NCBI GenBank assembly: GCA_907165275.2
Contig: OU015662.1
Location: forward strand, 11,870,501-11,934,500
DNA from: Zygaena filipendulae
Lineage: Eukaryota; Arthropoda; Insecta; Lepidoptera; Zygaenidae
Direction: 5' to 3'
Length of the DNA stretch: 64,000 bases
Positions 32,651 to 42,700 of the stretch are shown here, in pieces (the stretch's first letter is position 1; each line of letters begins with the position of its first letter). The notes beneath the pieces were generated by a model, which was given only the letters and a program-made list of their open reading frames with translations, did not search any database and had not been told where the DNA came from. Position numbers and translations under genes: made by a program.

Positions 32651-32929
32651 GGAGTTTTTGCCAGGAATCGAGGATGGTGGTTCTTTTATTTATTTAGGTA
32701 CGTATCGATCAAAAATTGTTAAGAGTGGATTTGGTTGTGTTCTCCTTCAATATGGTGCTGTATGGATCAGTAATGTTTGGTGTGGTGCCTAGTATTTTAT
32801 GTGCGCAAACAGATAAAATATGACGTGATTTCTTCGGTGTCCTCCAAGACCTGCAAGAACGATTTTAAACAAAGCAAACTACATCACCATTGTTTGCAAT
32901 TTCAATCACAAAACGTACAACGATGTTAA
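32651..32929 (+). repeat. Dispersed repeat shared with 45998-46235, copy 1
   Basis: Shared, in order: gaatcgaggatggtggttc / gaatcaaagatggcggttc; gatcaaaaattgttaagagtgga-like words; ggtgctgtatgga / ggtgctgtattgga; ttcttcggtgtcctcc / ttccttcggtttcctcc; and a final rich caatttcaa...cgtacaacga. Overall identity is moderate with indels. A Helitron is inserted right after it. Confidence 0.6.
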
Positions 32930-33128
32930 TCCTACTAATATTATGTATAAATGTGAAAGTGTGGATGTTTGGATGTTACTCAATCACGCAAAAACGGCTG
33001 AACGTATTTGGATGAAATTTGGCATGCACGTTATCAGGGGTACATAGAAGGACACAGGGTACTTTTTATCCCGGAATTCCCGCGGGATCTCCGAAATTAC
33101 CGCGAGTGAAACCGCGGGGCACAGCTAG
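32930..33128 (+). mobile_element. Complete Lep1-type Helitron
   Basis: 199 bp: 5' tcctactaatattatgtata, middle acgcaaaaacggctgaacgt and atgaaatttggcatgcacgt, core tatcccggaattcccgcggg, 3' accgcgagtgaaaccgcggg hairpin, then gcacagctag with CTAG at 33125-33128. Flanks A and T. Confidence 0.85.
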
Positions 33129-33453
33129 TAGTTATATATTTAAGTTACTGCAAACTGGCTAAATGCATTATATGCGCGAGTCCATAAGAAAAAAAAGGAG
33201 TAGGTACTGTAGGTATAAAATAAAAAGAAAACAAACGCAACATTTAAAAATCTATGCAAAAAATTCAATAAAAATACATCAGTATTTCTTACATCTGCAT
33301 TCTGCAGTGATAGATGTTTTAAATCTAAATTTTATTGAAATTCTGTGGTTGAGCGCGTCGAGCGATACGGGTTTGGAATTGCTGACTTTCTTCAATGTTA
33401 TATTAAAAAATCTTGCAGCGGCAGCCATCGGCGCAGTTCGCCACGTGGCTTGA
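33129..33453. other. Unannotated stretch beside a Copia remnant
   Basis: Partly overlapping open frames on both strands without family signal. It may hold decayed LTR sequence of the Copia copy that follows. Confidence 0.35.
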
Positions 33454-33709
33454 TCATTTGTCATGTGCACGGGGAATTTCTCTATCATATTTTTGCGTCA
33501 GAAAGAATTTTGTGCAATGCTGCATGACGTATTTGTTGAGGCAGTAATACACAGCAGATAAATAGGTAAAATAAATATATTGGAAAGTAACACAAAATAC
33601 GACATACAAGGGGAATACAAATTTTATTACAAACACAGTCGTCAAACGTCAAAGTTGCTCGATGAGACATGAGAGAGACCATGAAGGTGCTCTATCAAAC
33701 ACACCCCCT
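33454..33709 (-). repeat. Possible 3' untranslated region and LTR of the Copia remnant
   Basis: Lies directly after the end of the RNase H frame. On the - strand it contains tttccaatatatttatttta and ctgcctcaacaaat. By position this should be the 3' LTR, but no partner LTR exists in the window, so the call is inference. Confidence 0.35.
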
Positions 33710-34088
33710 TCAACTCATGGACTCGTCATATGACTCATCAATTCGTAAACGTAACCCCAACGCAGCAGTAAGCGTCTCATGCCTAATACGAGGCAAAGGT
33801 TTGGTGAGGATATCTGCCAACATTCTATCAGTCGCTAGATGTTCTAATGTAATGGCTGTTTTCACGGAGCACATCTCTAATAAAGAAATGACGAATATCG
33901 ATGTGCTTACTCTTAGCATGGTACGCACCGCTGTCTTCGGCTAGACATATGGCACTCAAGTTATCAGCATGCATTCTCACCTCACAAAGATTGTGTAGAC
34001 CTAGTTCCTTCAGCAGACTATTTAAGTACATAGCCTCCTTCATCGCCTGAGCGAAACTCACAAACTCAGCCTTAGTATTAAATTGCAA
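33710..34088 (-). pseudogene. Copia-type pol remnant: RNase H C-terminus
   Basis: Two overlapping frames join into one family signature. The first (from 34088) has TKAEFVSFAQAMKEAMYLNS, then MHADNLSAICLAED and SKHIDIRHFFIRDVLRE. The second (to 33710) continues with ITLEHLATDRMLADILTKPL. This is the end of the RNase H domain of Ty1/copia Pol, including the DN-SAi-LA and SKHIDiR motifs and the closing ADILTKPL. One frameshift near 33868-33885 breaks it. The protease, integrase and reverse transcriptase that should precede it are absent; the copy is cut at 34089. Confidence 0.85.
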
Positions 34089-34591
34089 TTTGCAAACGAT
34101 ATTATATTGACACTAATAAATGTGTATGTATAAAATATACTTCGTCGTTTCAGCTATCTATGAAAATATTGCTACAGCAGATTATCATGAATATAAATAG
34201 AATGATCATCTTGAATAATTACTCGCTACAGCCAGACGCTGGATAATGTTTACGGGTCGTATAAATTTTAACAAGCACATTTAACCGCTTACATCTGACT
34301 CTGCATGTATAACAGCAGCGCTATCGGTTTAAATATTTGATAATATTCCTTGAGAATCGTCTCTTTGCTCGGAACAACGCATGTGGACATTAAATATTGT
34401 ACCTGATTCAGTGCAGGAGTTCAAAGTTGGAAGTACCTATACATTACCCGAGTTGTGCTCCCACTGTTGGGGCACAGCGCAGGCCTACTGTGACGCTGAG
34501 GGTATGTGGGCAATGGTTAGCAGCAAGCAATTCGAAAGGCATTAGATCCATCCTAATGGGTCTAGTGCCTTCGAATTGGGTATTCTCCAAG
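34089..34591. other. Unannotated stretch
   Basis: Holds a short open frame at 34397-34597 including repeated gccttcgaattggg / gcattagatcc-like words; no family recognised. Confidence 0.35.
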
Positions 34592-34888
34592 GTATGAAAA
34601 TCAAAATTCTAATTAGTCCGTCAGTTAGAAAATAAAAAAATAATAGACACGTATTTTTTGCTTTTTTAATTTAATGAAAATGAACATAGATAAAGCGCAT
34701 TTAAATTTAGGGTGGGGGACTCGTGACGTCAATATTCATTATAAGCACCATACAAACTGCACCGGGTTGTGACGTCACGCGAAATTTCAACTCAATGTAT
34801 CTCCGTTATTTTTTGATTACGTAAAAAAAGAATATATAGTGTCCAATATTTTTTGCTAATCTACACGACGGACTAAAAAAAAATTTTG
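34592..34888 (+). mobile_element. MITE-like element with AGTCCGTC ends, copy 1
   Basis: One end reads tcaaaattctaattagtccg and the other, reversed, caaaattttttttagtccgtc, giving inverted termini of about 20 bp. The interior has gggtgggggactcgtgacgt and gtgacgtcacgcgaaatttc. The element is repeated in reverse at 55701-56010. No coding capacity. Confidence 0.7.
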
Positions 34889-36399
34889 TCAAGTAGCCAA
34901 TTGCTTCCAGTCCGTGCTTTCCTCACAATGTTGTGCCATAAAGACTATGCTAGTCGTATTGACATGCTGTTAGTTGTTTATAAAATGCAATCGTCGTACG
35001 CAAGTAGGTATGTGCTGTAAATATTGCTTTGTATTAAATCCAAAAAAGTACTCTGTAATTCAATCACTGTGTTCAGATTCAAGTTACTTTAAGAAACTTC
35101 GAGGTCAGAGGATGAGCAATGTCATAGGAATATCATTACTGACAGACGTTTTTTTGTAAATCAATAGTATCCATGCTCGAAAGTTTCAGACACAAGCCAC
35201 AGCATGGTAATTCGGTTGCAAGCACTTGTTTCCACAAAATATAAATTGAATTAAACTTTATCCCACGATCATTATATCCCGTTTAAATATGTAAGACTTT
35301 TCTGCATTTCTTAATTCGTCGACTAAAACTCGGCCGACGGCCATAAATAAAATTGCTTATTCACTCAACATGCAAATTGAATTTAGTTTTCTCGCCCCGC
35401 AATAAAATAGAGCTCTGGTTTGCCAACAGCAATTTAGATTTATACCGCTCGTCGTCTACTATTTTTTGTTGCAAACGTTTGCTTAGCACATGTATGATAA
35501 GCTGTTCATGATTTCGTGAATATTTTAGTATTAAAATTAAAATTTGCTCGCGGGCACGTCGCGTCGACCGCCTGAGGGCTGAGTCTGCTAGTTGGCCGGT
35601 GCAGTAGAGATGTGAACGAAGCAACTTTTCGAACGAATTTTTAAATTTTTATACGCTCGTGAGCTTTGTGGAAACTTTAGAACTATAAACCTTAGTTTAC
35701 ATTAACTTTACGTTTTATGAGCGTTACATGATTCCGGAAATTGAAAGCAATTATGATCGGCATCCCTTTGGGGCTCAATGCTGAGCTCCTACATAAATAT
35801 TAAAACTTCGCTAAAGCTTTATTACTGAAGAGTACCTAAGTAAATATTGTTTGAAGATGGAATAGAAAAGGATTTTGAATATATTGAAAAAAAAAAGAAA
35901 CAAAAATAATTATATTATAAGGAAAATAGAGAGACAAAGGCAACATGCCGCCAGTACAAGCGGGTATTCAGAACCGTTTTCGCTAAGTGTCATCGCCTCG
36001 CAAAGCCAGCGCTGTTCAGTGGTAATTGCTTTAGTGCATAACCGTGCTTTGTCCGCCATTAAACTCGTTACTTGCAGCACTCCACGGGGTCCGCCGGAGA
36101 CGGCCGAGTTTACAACATGAAATTACTCTTAAGTGAGTGATCGCTTAAAGCACTCCGCAGACAAAGTGAGTCCCTCGGGGATACCGTTTCGGTACTGAAA
36201 CTTTCAATGTTAATGCTTTGAGAATTATGCTTCGAGTCCATACTCTATACACTCGAGGACCCTCGGCGGCTCCGAGATTGGGCGGAATCGGAATCGATAA
36301 TCCCCCTTAATGATGATGAATTAATTATGGAGCTTCAATTAGATACGAGTATCATTTACGTTACAAAATTAATTGTATTTGCCTTTGATATAGTCCGTT
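34889..36399. other. Unannotated noncoding stretch
   Basis: A GC-richer patch at 35940-36200 may be regulatory. No repeat end, RNA gene or exon recognised. Confidence 0.4.
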
Positions 36400-36676
36400 A
36401 CTTCATCCACGTTAATTTCGGAGAGCCTGCGGGTATTTCGAGACATAAAACTACTACCCTATTTTTTTTCTGTACCCATCCTTGACAACGTGTGGAATGC
36501 AAAATTTAATTTAGTTTCACCCGCGTTCATTTTGGAGTTCCCGTGGGAATTCCGGGATAAAAAATACGCCATGTCCTTCTGAAAACACGTATTTATAATT
36601 TTATGACGACCGGTTGTGCTGTTAAGGTGTGAAAGCGTAACAAACAAACTTACTTTCACATTTATAATAGTAAGGG
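36400..36676 (-). mobile_element. Two Helitron fragments in tandem
   Basis: A first core (gttaatttcggagagcctgc, ctgtacccatccttgacaac) is followed by a second that starts tttcacccgcgttcattttg and runs to the distal end aaacttactttcacatttat and ataatagtaag. The foldback element begins immediately after the distal end. Confidence 0.65.
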
Positions 36677-36843
36677 CGGCGCCACAGTCACGGCGGTGGC
36701 GGCGCGACGGCGGCGGCAAAAACAAAGGGTAGACAACATAAGATGGTGGCCACAGCGCCCGCCGCTGATAGCTGTGGCCAACTTCTTATGTTGTCTACCA
36801 TTTGTTTTGCCACCGCCGCCGCCGCCGCCGTGACGGTGGTCAA
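36677..36843. mobile_element. GC-rich foldback MITE
   Basis: Arms 36682-36756 and 36771-36839 are inverted repeats of about 70 bp with a 14-nt loop. The shared parts include ggtagacaacataaga and ggccacagc, next to a CGG/CCG trinucleotide part (ggcggtggcggcgc) that differs in length between arms. The transcript would fold into a long hairpin. No coding capacity. Confidence 0.8.
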
Positions 36844-36904
36844 GGGGTAATGAGATAGATACCTATTGGCTCGTAAGGCTTTTTGGATTAATCAATTTGT
36901 ACAA

Positions 36905-37165
36905 AAACCTAGCTATGCGGTTTCACCCGCGAGAGTTTCGGAATTCCCGCAGGAACTCCAATGTAGCTGAATTTACTCTTTATAACATCACTAGTGGAAG
37001 TCCCGTCAAAATTGGTCCAACCGTTTCGGAGGTCCCGCAGGATCTCTTTACATCAGGAACCTTTGCGGACGCAGGCAGAACAACCCACCAAAGTTTCCTC
37101 ACAATTGGACCAATGGTTTAGAAACGCATAGAGGACAAACATACAAACATTCCTTTTTTATTAAT
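36905..37165 (-). mobile_element. Helitron-like copy, longer variant
   Basis: ctagctatgcggtttcaccc (hairpin end), tcggaattcccgcaggaact, gtggaagtcccgtcaaaatt, ggtccaaccgtttcggaggt; then a partially repeated part, accaatggtttagaaacgca, and the distal end aacaaacatacaaacattcc with ttattaataacgaagatag. Confidence 0.65.
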
Positions 37166-37432
37166 AACGAAGATAGAATAAATGAATGTCTTTTAATTTT
37201 CTATAAATGTCCTGTAAGTACGTTATAACGATACGTACGTAGGTACGTAGGTAGGTACGTTATTATGTTTCTCGTATAAACGCTCTCTAATTACAGCCCA
37301 CAGCCTTGCCTCGGCTATAAGTAGTTATCATTCTTATACGTAAAATGTTTCTTGTCAAGCTGCTTAATACGTTGTACCTTTATAGGTTTGTTGTTTGGGG
37401 AATCGTCGGAATATTTGTAACGGCGAAATAAA
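37166..37432. other. Short noncoding stretch
   Basis: Contains a degenerate tandem of tacgtaggtacgtagg words (about 37230-37260). Otherwise nothing. Confidence 0.45.
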
Positions 37433-38229
37433 TGGACGCAGATAAGCAATAACATGTTTACCCACAAAATTACGTAATTGATTCAGAACAATTTATTGAG
37501 AGTTATAGAACGTGTTTTTATTGTTTTTAGTCACTGTTTACCTTATTACATTGTTTAAATATGTAAAAAAAATTTTGAACATAAAAAACTGTTGACACAA
37601 AATAGCTCTGTAATTTTAAAACACGATTTACTCAAGAGTTCTCCAGTGTGGGTTATTTATTTATTTATTTATTTAAGTACACAAAACAGATTGTAGTCAT
37701 TACAATTTTTACTTATTATAGTGTATTAATATATGTTCTGACCACAAACCAGAGATATGCATACCTAGAAATACTAAAAATATCGAGCAATGTACAAAGT
37801 AATATTTAAATTTATTTTGATATTTATGGATCTCAGAAAAAATAGAACCACAATTAGCAAGTGCGACGGAGGTAGTCGTTGATATTTTTTAAGTATACCC
37901 TAAAATTACAATTAAAAACGTCCACATTTGCACCTTTAGCGACGAGCTCATTGTATTGGCGACACATCCGTACAACTGGATTGTAAAAAGATGTGTTGTT
38001 AGTGAATATCCGAAGTGAGAAGGTATTGGGACGTCGAGAGCGATAATTGGTGTTGAAATTCAAAAGTGATAGGATGTAAGGGCTATCGATCTGGTGGTGT
38101 ATTATTTTATGTAGCAGGATCTGGTCTCTACACTTGCGACGGGTTTCTAAAGAGATCATACCGAATCTGTTCAACCTGTCCCCGTACGTCTGAAGCGATC
38201 TTGTGGAACACACTATTGCTTATCTATGC
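37433..38229. mobile_element. 239-bp MITE family, copy 1, split by a LINE insertion
   Basis: Left part 37433-37655 (tggacgcagataagcaataa ... ccagtgtgggtta) and right part 38207-38229 (aacacactattgcttatcta) are the two pieces of the element seen whole at 38577-38815. The foreign middle is a LINE 3' end. Confidence 0.8.
37656..38206 (-). mobile_element. LINE 3' end inserted in the MITE
   Basis: The - strand frame 37854-38213 reads LQTYGDRLNRFGMISLETRR, KCRDQILLHKIIHHQIDSPY and ILSLLNFN. This is the conserved tail of Jockey/CR1-type LINE proteins, located after the reverse transcriptase; it ends with YLKNINDYLRRTC. The 3' UTR runs to a tandem TAAA tail (ttatttatttatttattt on +, about 37653-37674). 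5'-truncated and noncatalytic. The frame is open throughout, suggesting modest age. The ORF start in the MITE flank is accidental. Confidence 0.8.
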
Positions 38230-38432
38230 CGAAATATGATATGTTTGTTTCTTAGAAACGTGGGATGTTAAAATCTTTGAACCATTCTGATCGTTTGGGT
38301 CATAAAGATAATCTCATCACTGAATATCTAAGTTAATAATTTTGTCAAGCCTCCGCAGCCTTCCACTCTATCAGTTTGATAAATTACCAACCGACCGTCC
38401 GTGAGTTGAAATAATAATTATGTTAAGCAATT
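38230..38432. other. Spacer between nested elements
   Basis: Noncoding; no terminus recognised. Confidence 0.4.
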
Positions 38433-38576
38433 AGGACCCGATTGGCGCAGTAGGTCACCATGCCTACTCGCTAATCAAGAGGTTCCGGAGTCGATTCCCG
38501 GCGGGGGTAGATTTTGTGTGACACAGTTTCACTTTCCGGTCTGGGTGTGTTTATATTTGTAATCTATCTTAATATA

Positions 38577-38815
38577 TGGACGCAGATAAGCAATAACATG
38601 TTAACCCACAAAATTAAGTTACCTATTCAGAACGATTTATTGAGAGTTAGGGAACGTTTTTTAATTATTTGTTCACCTTATTACATTGTTTAAGTATGTA
38701 ACTAAATAATATTGAACATAAAAAATGTTGACAGAAAATGGCGCTATAATTTTAAAACACTATTTACTTAAAATTTCTCCAGTGCGGGTTAACACACTAT
38801 TGCTTATCTATGTCC
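38577..38815. mobile_element. 239-bp MITE family, copy 2 (complete)
   Basis: Termini TGGACGCAGATAAGCAATAA and (reverse of the right end) TGGACATAGATAAGCAATAG, continuing with tgttaaccc on both sides: inverted repeats of about 30 bp. The interior has gagagttagggaacg and ttacattgtttaagtatgta. No coding capacity. The target duplication is not clear in the AT-rich flanks. Confidence 0.85.
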
Positions 38816-38819
38816 ATAT

Positions 38820-39134
38820 ATAAATCACGTGTCACGTTGTTTGTCCGCGATGGACTCCGAAACTACTGAACGGATTAAAAAAAAAATTGTAACCATTTAT
38901 AATATGGTCCAACTTAAAACTCAATGACTGATGGATCAACGCACAGCCTAAACCGCTGATCGTAGAGATCTGAAACTTGGAGGGTGTGTTCTTTGTATGA
39001 CGTAGGCATCCGTTAAGAAGGGATTTTTGAAAATTCAACCCCTAAGGGGATGAAAAGGGGTTGAACAGTTTGTATGGAACAATTCCGCGGGAACTTCGAA
39101 ATTATCGCGGGTGAAACCGCGCGGGACAGCTAGT
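38820..39134 (+). mobile_element. Helitron-like element, gaaacttggagggtg variant
   Basis: gatggactccgaaactactg, gatctgaaacttggagggtg, gacgtaggcatccgttaaga, aaggggttgaacagtttgta, then ttccgcgggaacttcgaaat, the hairpin tcgcgggtgaaaccgcg and the terminal CTAG at about 39130-39133. A relative in reverse orientation is at 61975-62155. Confidence 0.7.
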
Positions 39135-39267
39135 ATATATATTTATATAATTATATGAAGTATATACCACGGTTGGTTGTTTGGTTTCCACGACACAAGG
39201 CACAAGCTTATTGCAGCTTACTGTGGAATAAAGATCTGTGTGTTGTGAAGTGGATTAAAAAAAAAAC

Positions 39268-39443
39268 GATAGCAGAATGATGCTTTTATCGTTCCGCTAT
39301 TTTTTACGTTGGTATTTTAATTAAGTTCTCGAGATTCTTTGCACCTGATTTCTTTTTCTGGAAATATTTTTCGATTCTGATAAATTCGGACAAGAAAAGG
39401 ATATCGTCGATAAGTATTTCACAAGATAACAAAAGTGTTAGAA
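39268..39443. other. Noncoding stretch
   Basis: Between SINE tail and Helitron; nothing recognised. Confidence 0.4.
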
Positions 39444-39720
39444 TCCTTACTAATATTATAAAATGTAAAAGTGTGTTTGTTTGTTTGTTTGTTACGCTTT
39501 CATGCCTCAACGGATCATCGTGAAATTTTGCATACACGTTGTCAGGGGTACAGAGAAGGACATAGGCAACTTTTTATCCCGGAATTCCTACGGGAACTCC
39601 GAAATTAACGCAGAAGAAACTACATGAAATTTTGCATACTATCTACACGTTGTCAAGGGTAGTGGGTACAGAAAAATATAGGATAGTAAGTACTTTTATT
39701 TCGGAATACCCGCGCTAGTA
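39444..39720 (+). mobile_element. Helitron with duplicated 3' half
   Basis: 5' tccttactaatattataaaa, TTTG run, cggatcatcgtgaaattttg, tatcccggaattcctacggg, then a second pass from catgaaattttgcatactat and gttgtcaagggtagtgggta to ttcggaatacccgcgctagt. It looks like two copies joined or an end-duplicated Helitron. Confidence 0.65.
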
Positions 39721-42700
39721 CTTTCAATAAATATCAATTGTGAAGTTGCGACTGTTACGCCAGACGCGTTTGAGAGCTGCTCAGTTTTTTTAAGATCTCT
39801 CAACAGTTTATTCTTTTAAACAAATTGCAATATTCTGGTTTTATCGAAAACCAATATTACATTCCATAACAAATGTTAGCTAAAAGCTTAAAATGATCTA
39901 AAGTCTTACATATTTAACGTCCGGATCGGCTGCGGAAGGGGCAACATTTGAAAATTTTAATTGGATTCTGTAACGATCCATTGTTAATGCAGCTTTGTGA
40001 TATGTAGATTGTAGGTATCATACAAACGGAATGATTTCGGGGAATTAAACACCAATTTGAAGGCATTTATTAAACGAGTTTGAATCACTGAATATGAAAC
40101 ATAATGAGGTATCTACAATATCTAGTGATGTATTAGTCTGCAACAATAATCTGACTTCGCTTCGAATGTTTGCTGTTTGATTTATTTGTTCCGCTTTTTC
40201 CTACAGATGTACGTTAACCTATATTATGTTAGTGCGTTGCATCTCTAGTTTGTATTGTAGGAATGTAGAATAATATGTTTTTAGTGCTAGACATTATTAA
40301 AAAAAATCTTTGAAACGTCCCATAGTGATTTTAGTTTTCTTTTGGTCCTTAGATACATTCGTCATACTCTATCTTCTGTATGAGAGTGTTGAATCCTCAT
40401 CTTTAAATTAATCAGTGCGATGCTTAAAATACTATTTTAATACATACTACATATTATACTTGACATTACGACCATTTTGCTTTAAAATATCGTCATCGAC
40501 CTCCTTTAAAGTCGCTGTCTCCTGTCGTAATAAAATCTAGTAAATAACAAATTAACCTAGTAGTTAATGACACTAAAGTTTTAATAATTTAATCGTATAA
40601 TTTGTTTTTTCTTTGTTTATTTGTAATTTTATTTGCAGTAACTGTGATTTTAATGAGTTGTCTCCGTTTTAAATAGAATATTTTTCTTTCTTTAGTTTAT
40701 TTTCCCTGCATACTTACCTTGTTCTATATTTTTAATTTTGTTTTTCGCAACGGAATTTTCTTTGTTGTAAGCATTTATACCTAGAAAGAGGTCTTTTATC
40801 TTTTAAAAAGTTTAGTTTAAGCTCGGTAAAATTATAAACATAACCTTCAGCGAAACTCCATAGCGAAATTCAGATTTACGAGGCACCGCCCATGTCGAGT
40901 TGCTGATTACTTTTTAATGTAATTACAACGAAACAGTGATATTTATAGTGGGAGTGTGTCAGCTTAATGGGTTTTGTTCTGAAAAATGAATCGGCACAAA
41001 TATGCGGAAAATGGAGAGTTATAAATTGGACTAGCCCGCACAATATATGGGAAAAAATGAGTTTAGGGTCTAATAAATGATGCTTTTTTATTTTTTTAGT
41101 TTGATGTTTTATTTGTTGATAAATATTTCTGGTTGAATTTGTAATTGTACTACAAAGATAAAATAAACAACAATTTATTATTATCTGCAGCGAATTTAAA
41201 GTCATCCCACTCCTGATATTCAATATGGCTTAGTTGTACAATAAACCCATATTGAATATTAGATCAGTTGATTTAAAAATAATAAGTTGATAAAAACAAA
41301 TTATCAGATGAAAAGTACAACATGGCCCAGTCAGTAATAAAATTAACAATTTTGCTTTGTGGAACTAACATGTCTCAGAGAAAAAAGTTGTAGGTAAGTA
41401 CTTACATATGTATAAAACAAGCGAAAAGAGAGACAACTCTTAAATTGTGACCATAACAAACTTTATATTTATAAGCCTTTATGAATTTAAGCCTAACTAA
41501 TGCCGAAACACGTTAACAAGTTATTTATTTGTTAAAAAAAAAAAAAAAACATTTGTGCTCTTCTAGAAAACACGGTGAAGGAAACTCGTGCGAAAACCTG
41601 TACACAGAATAGAAGCAATGCGAAAGCGTGTGTAAAGTCCATAGCGCGACTCTATGCCCGCATGGTGGATTTATGGACTATCGCCCCCAGAGCTACAGCG
41701 TTACCGTGAGCCTGCGCCTTAGCAGTGGGGATATTAAGAAGCCCAATACCTTACCAGCTTGTTAATTTACAGTACAGTTTTAACTCTAAACTCAGTCAAA
41801 ATTAATTGTTTGTTTTTTACACAAAAACTTTGAAGTGTACGACTTACTCTTTATAGCGTACCAGGAGCTAGGTAATAGGATCGCCACAATATTGTATAGT
41901 TGTCTCAAAAAACGGTAGCGCAATTGTAGGAAAATACTGTGCAATTTGTGTCCGCTCTGTGCTGTAAGTGAGTGCACTGCACTACTGCAAGCAGCGGAAC
42001 AAGTGTTATTTTAAGAAACCAACAATGTTTTTATGTTGTTAGGTAATGTTCTACCCTTAGTGCGGCGTTTATTTTCTCGGGTACAAATAGACTTAAAATT
42101 TATTAAAAGGGTCGTTTCGCACCTCCTCGCTTAAAAGATGAATTTCGCTCAGCCAACACAATTCACGGTGTATTTCTTAAGAAAGCAAGGTATACGATAA
42201 ATTTGTTAAAGTTTGTCTTTGTAGGTATATGTTAATATAGACTTATAGTTTTGTAATGACAACCAGCGCATGCTAGCACCCAAATTGGGATCAACTATTT
42301 GTGACCCAACGGTTGCTTGAACAGTAGGCGTAGATGCTATAGCCGGTTGATTCACATATTAAACTATGATAATTCATTTTAAATATGCCTTATAGATATT
42401 AAACTCAGTGTAGTCATGGATTTTAATGCATTGCTCATCCCCGTGGGTAAGAAATAAGAATGATGATCAAGTATAAATCTTGTTACATATTTATATTTAT
42501 GTATATATGAGATTTGTTAATAAACGTCGCTTCGCTCGCTTATTTGGAAATATATTTTATCAATGTCGCGCCCATAAATTTTCAATCGGCCATGACTCCT
42601 CTTTCCGAGAACCGATGCAATGCTGCAATGCCACTAGCAAAGTAGTTCAAGCTACTTTATTTACTCTGATTGCATAGTCATCAATGATGTACAAAGGTTT

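Larger units (their letters stand above)
38433..39267 (+). mobile_element. tRNA-derived SINE, copy 3, split by a MITE and a Helitron
   Basis: The head 38433-38570 has an A-box-like tggcgcagtaggt and a B-box-like ggttccggagtcgattcccg, followed by ctttccggtctgggtgtg. The tail at about 39165-39267 has tggtttccacgacacaaggc, acaagcttattgcagctta and tgtgttgtgaagtggatt plus an A-run. Between them lie the MITE 38577-38815 and a Helitron up to about 39134. The other copies, in the opposite orientation, have head and tail adjoining. Confidence 0.8.

Noticed and set aside
32339..32722. 127-codon + strand frame
   Set aside because: It runs into the dispersed repeat starting near 32651 and shows no motif; composition changes abruptly along it.
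38433..38520. tRNA gene suggested by A- and B-box-like sequence
   Set aside because: The cloverleaf cannot be completed, and the same block recurs with a common tail at 6541 and 50488. It is the head of a SINE.
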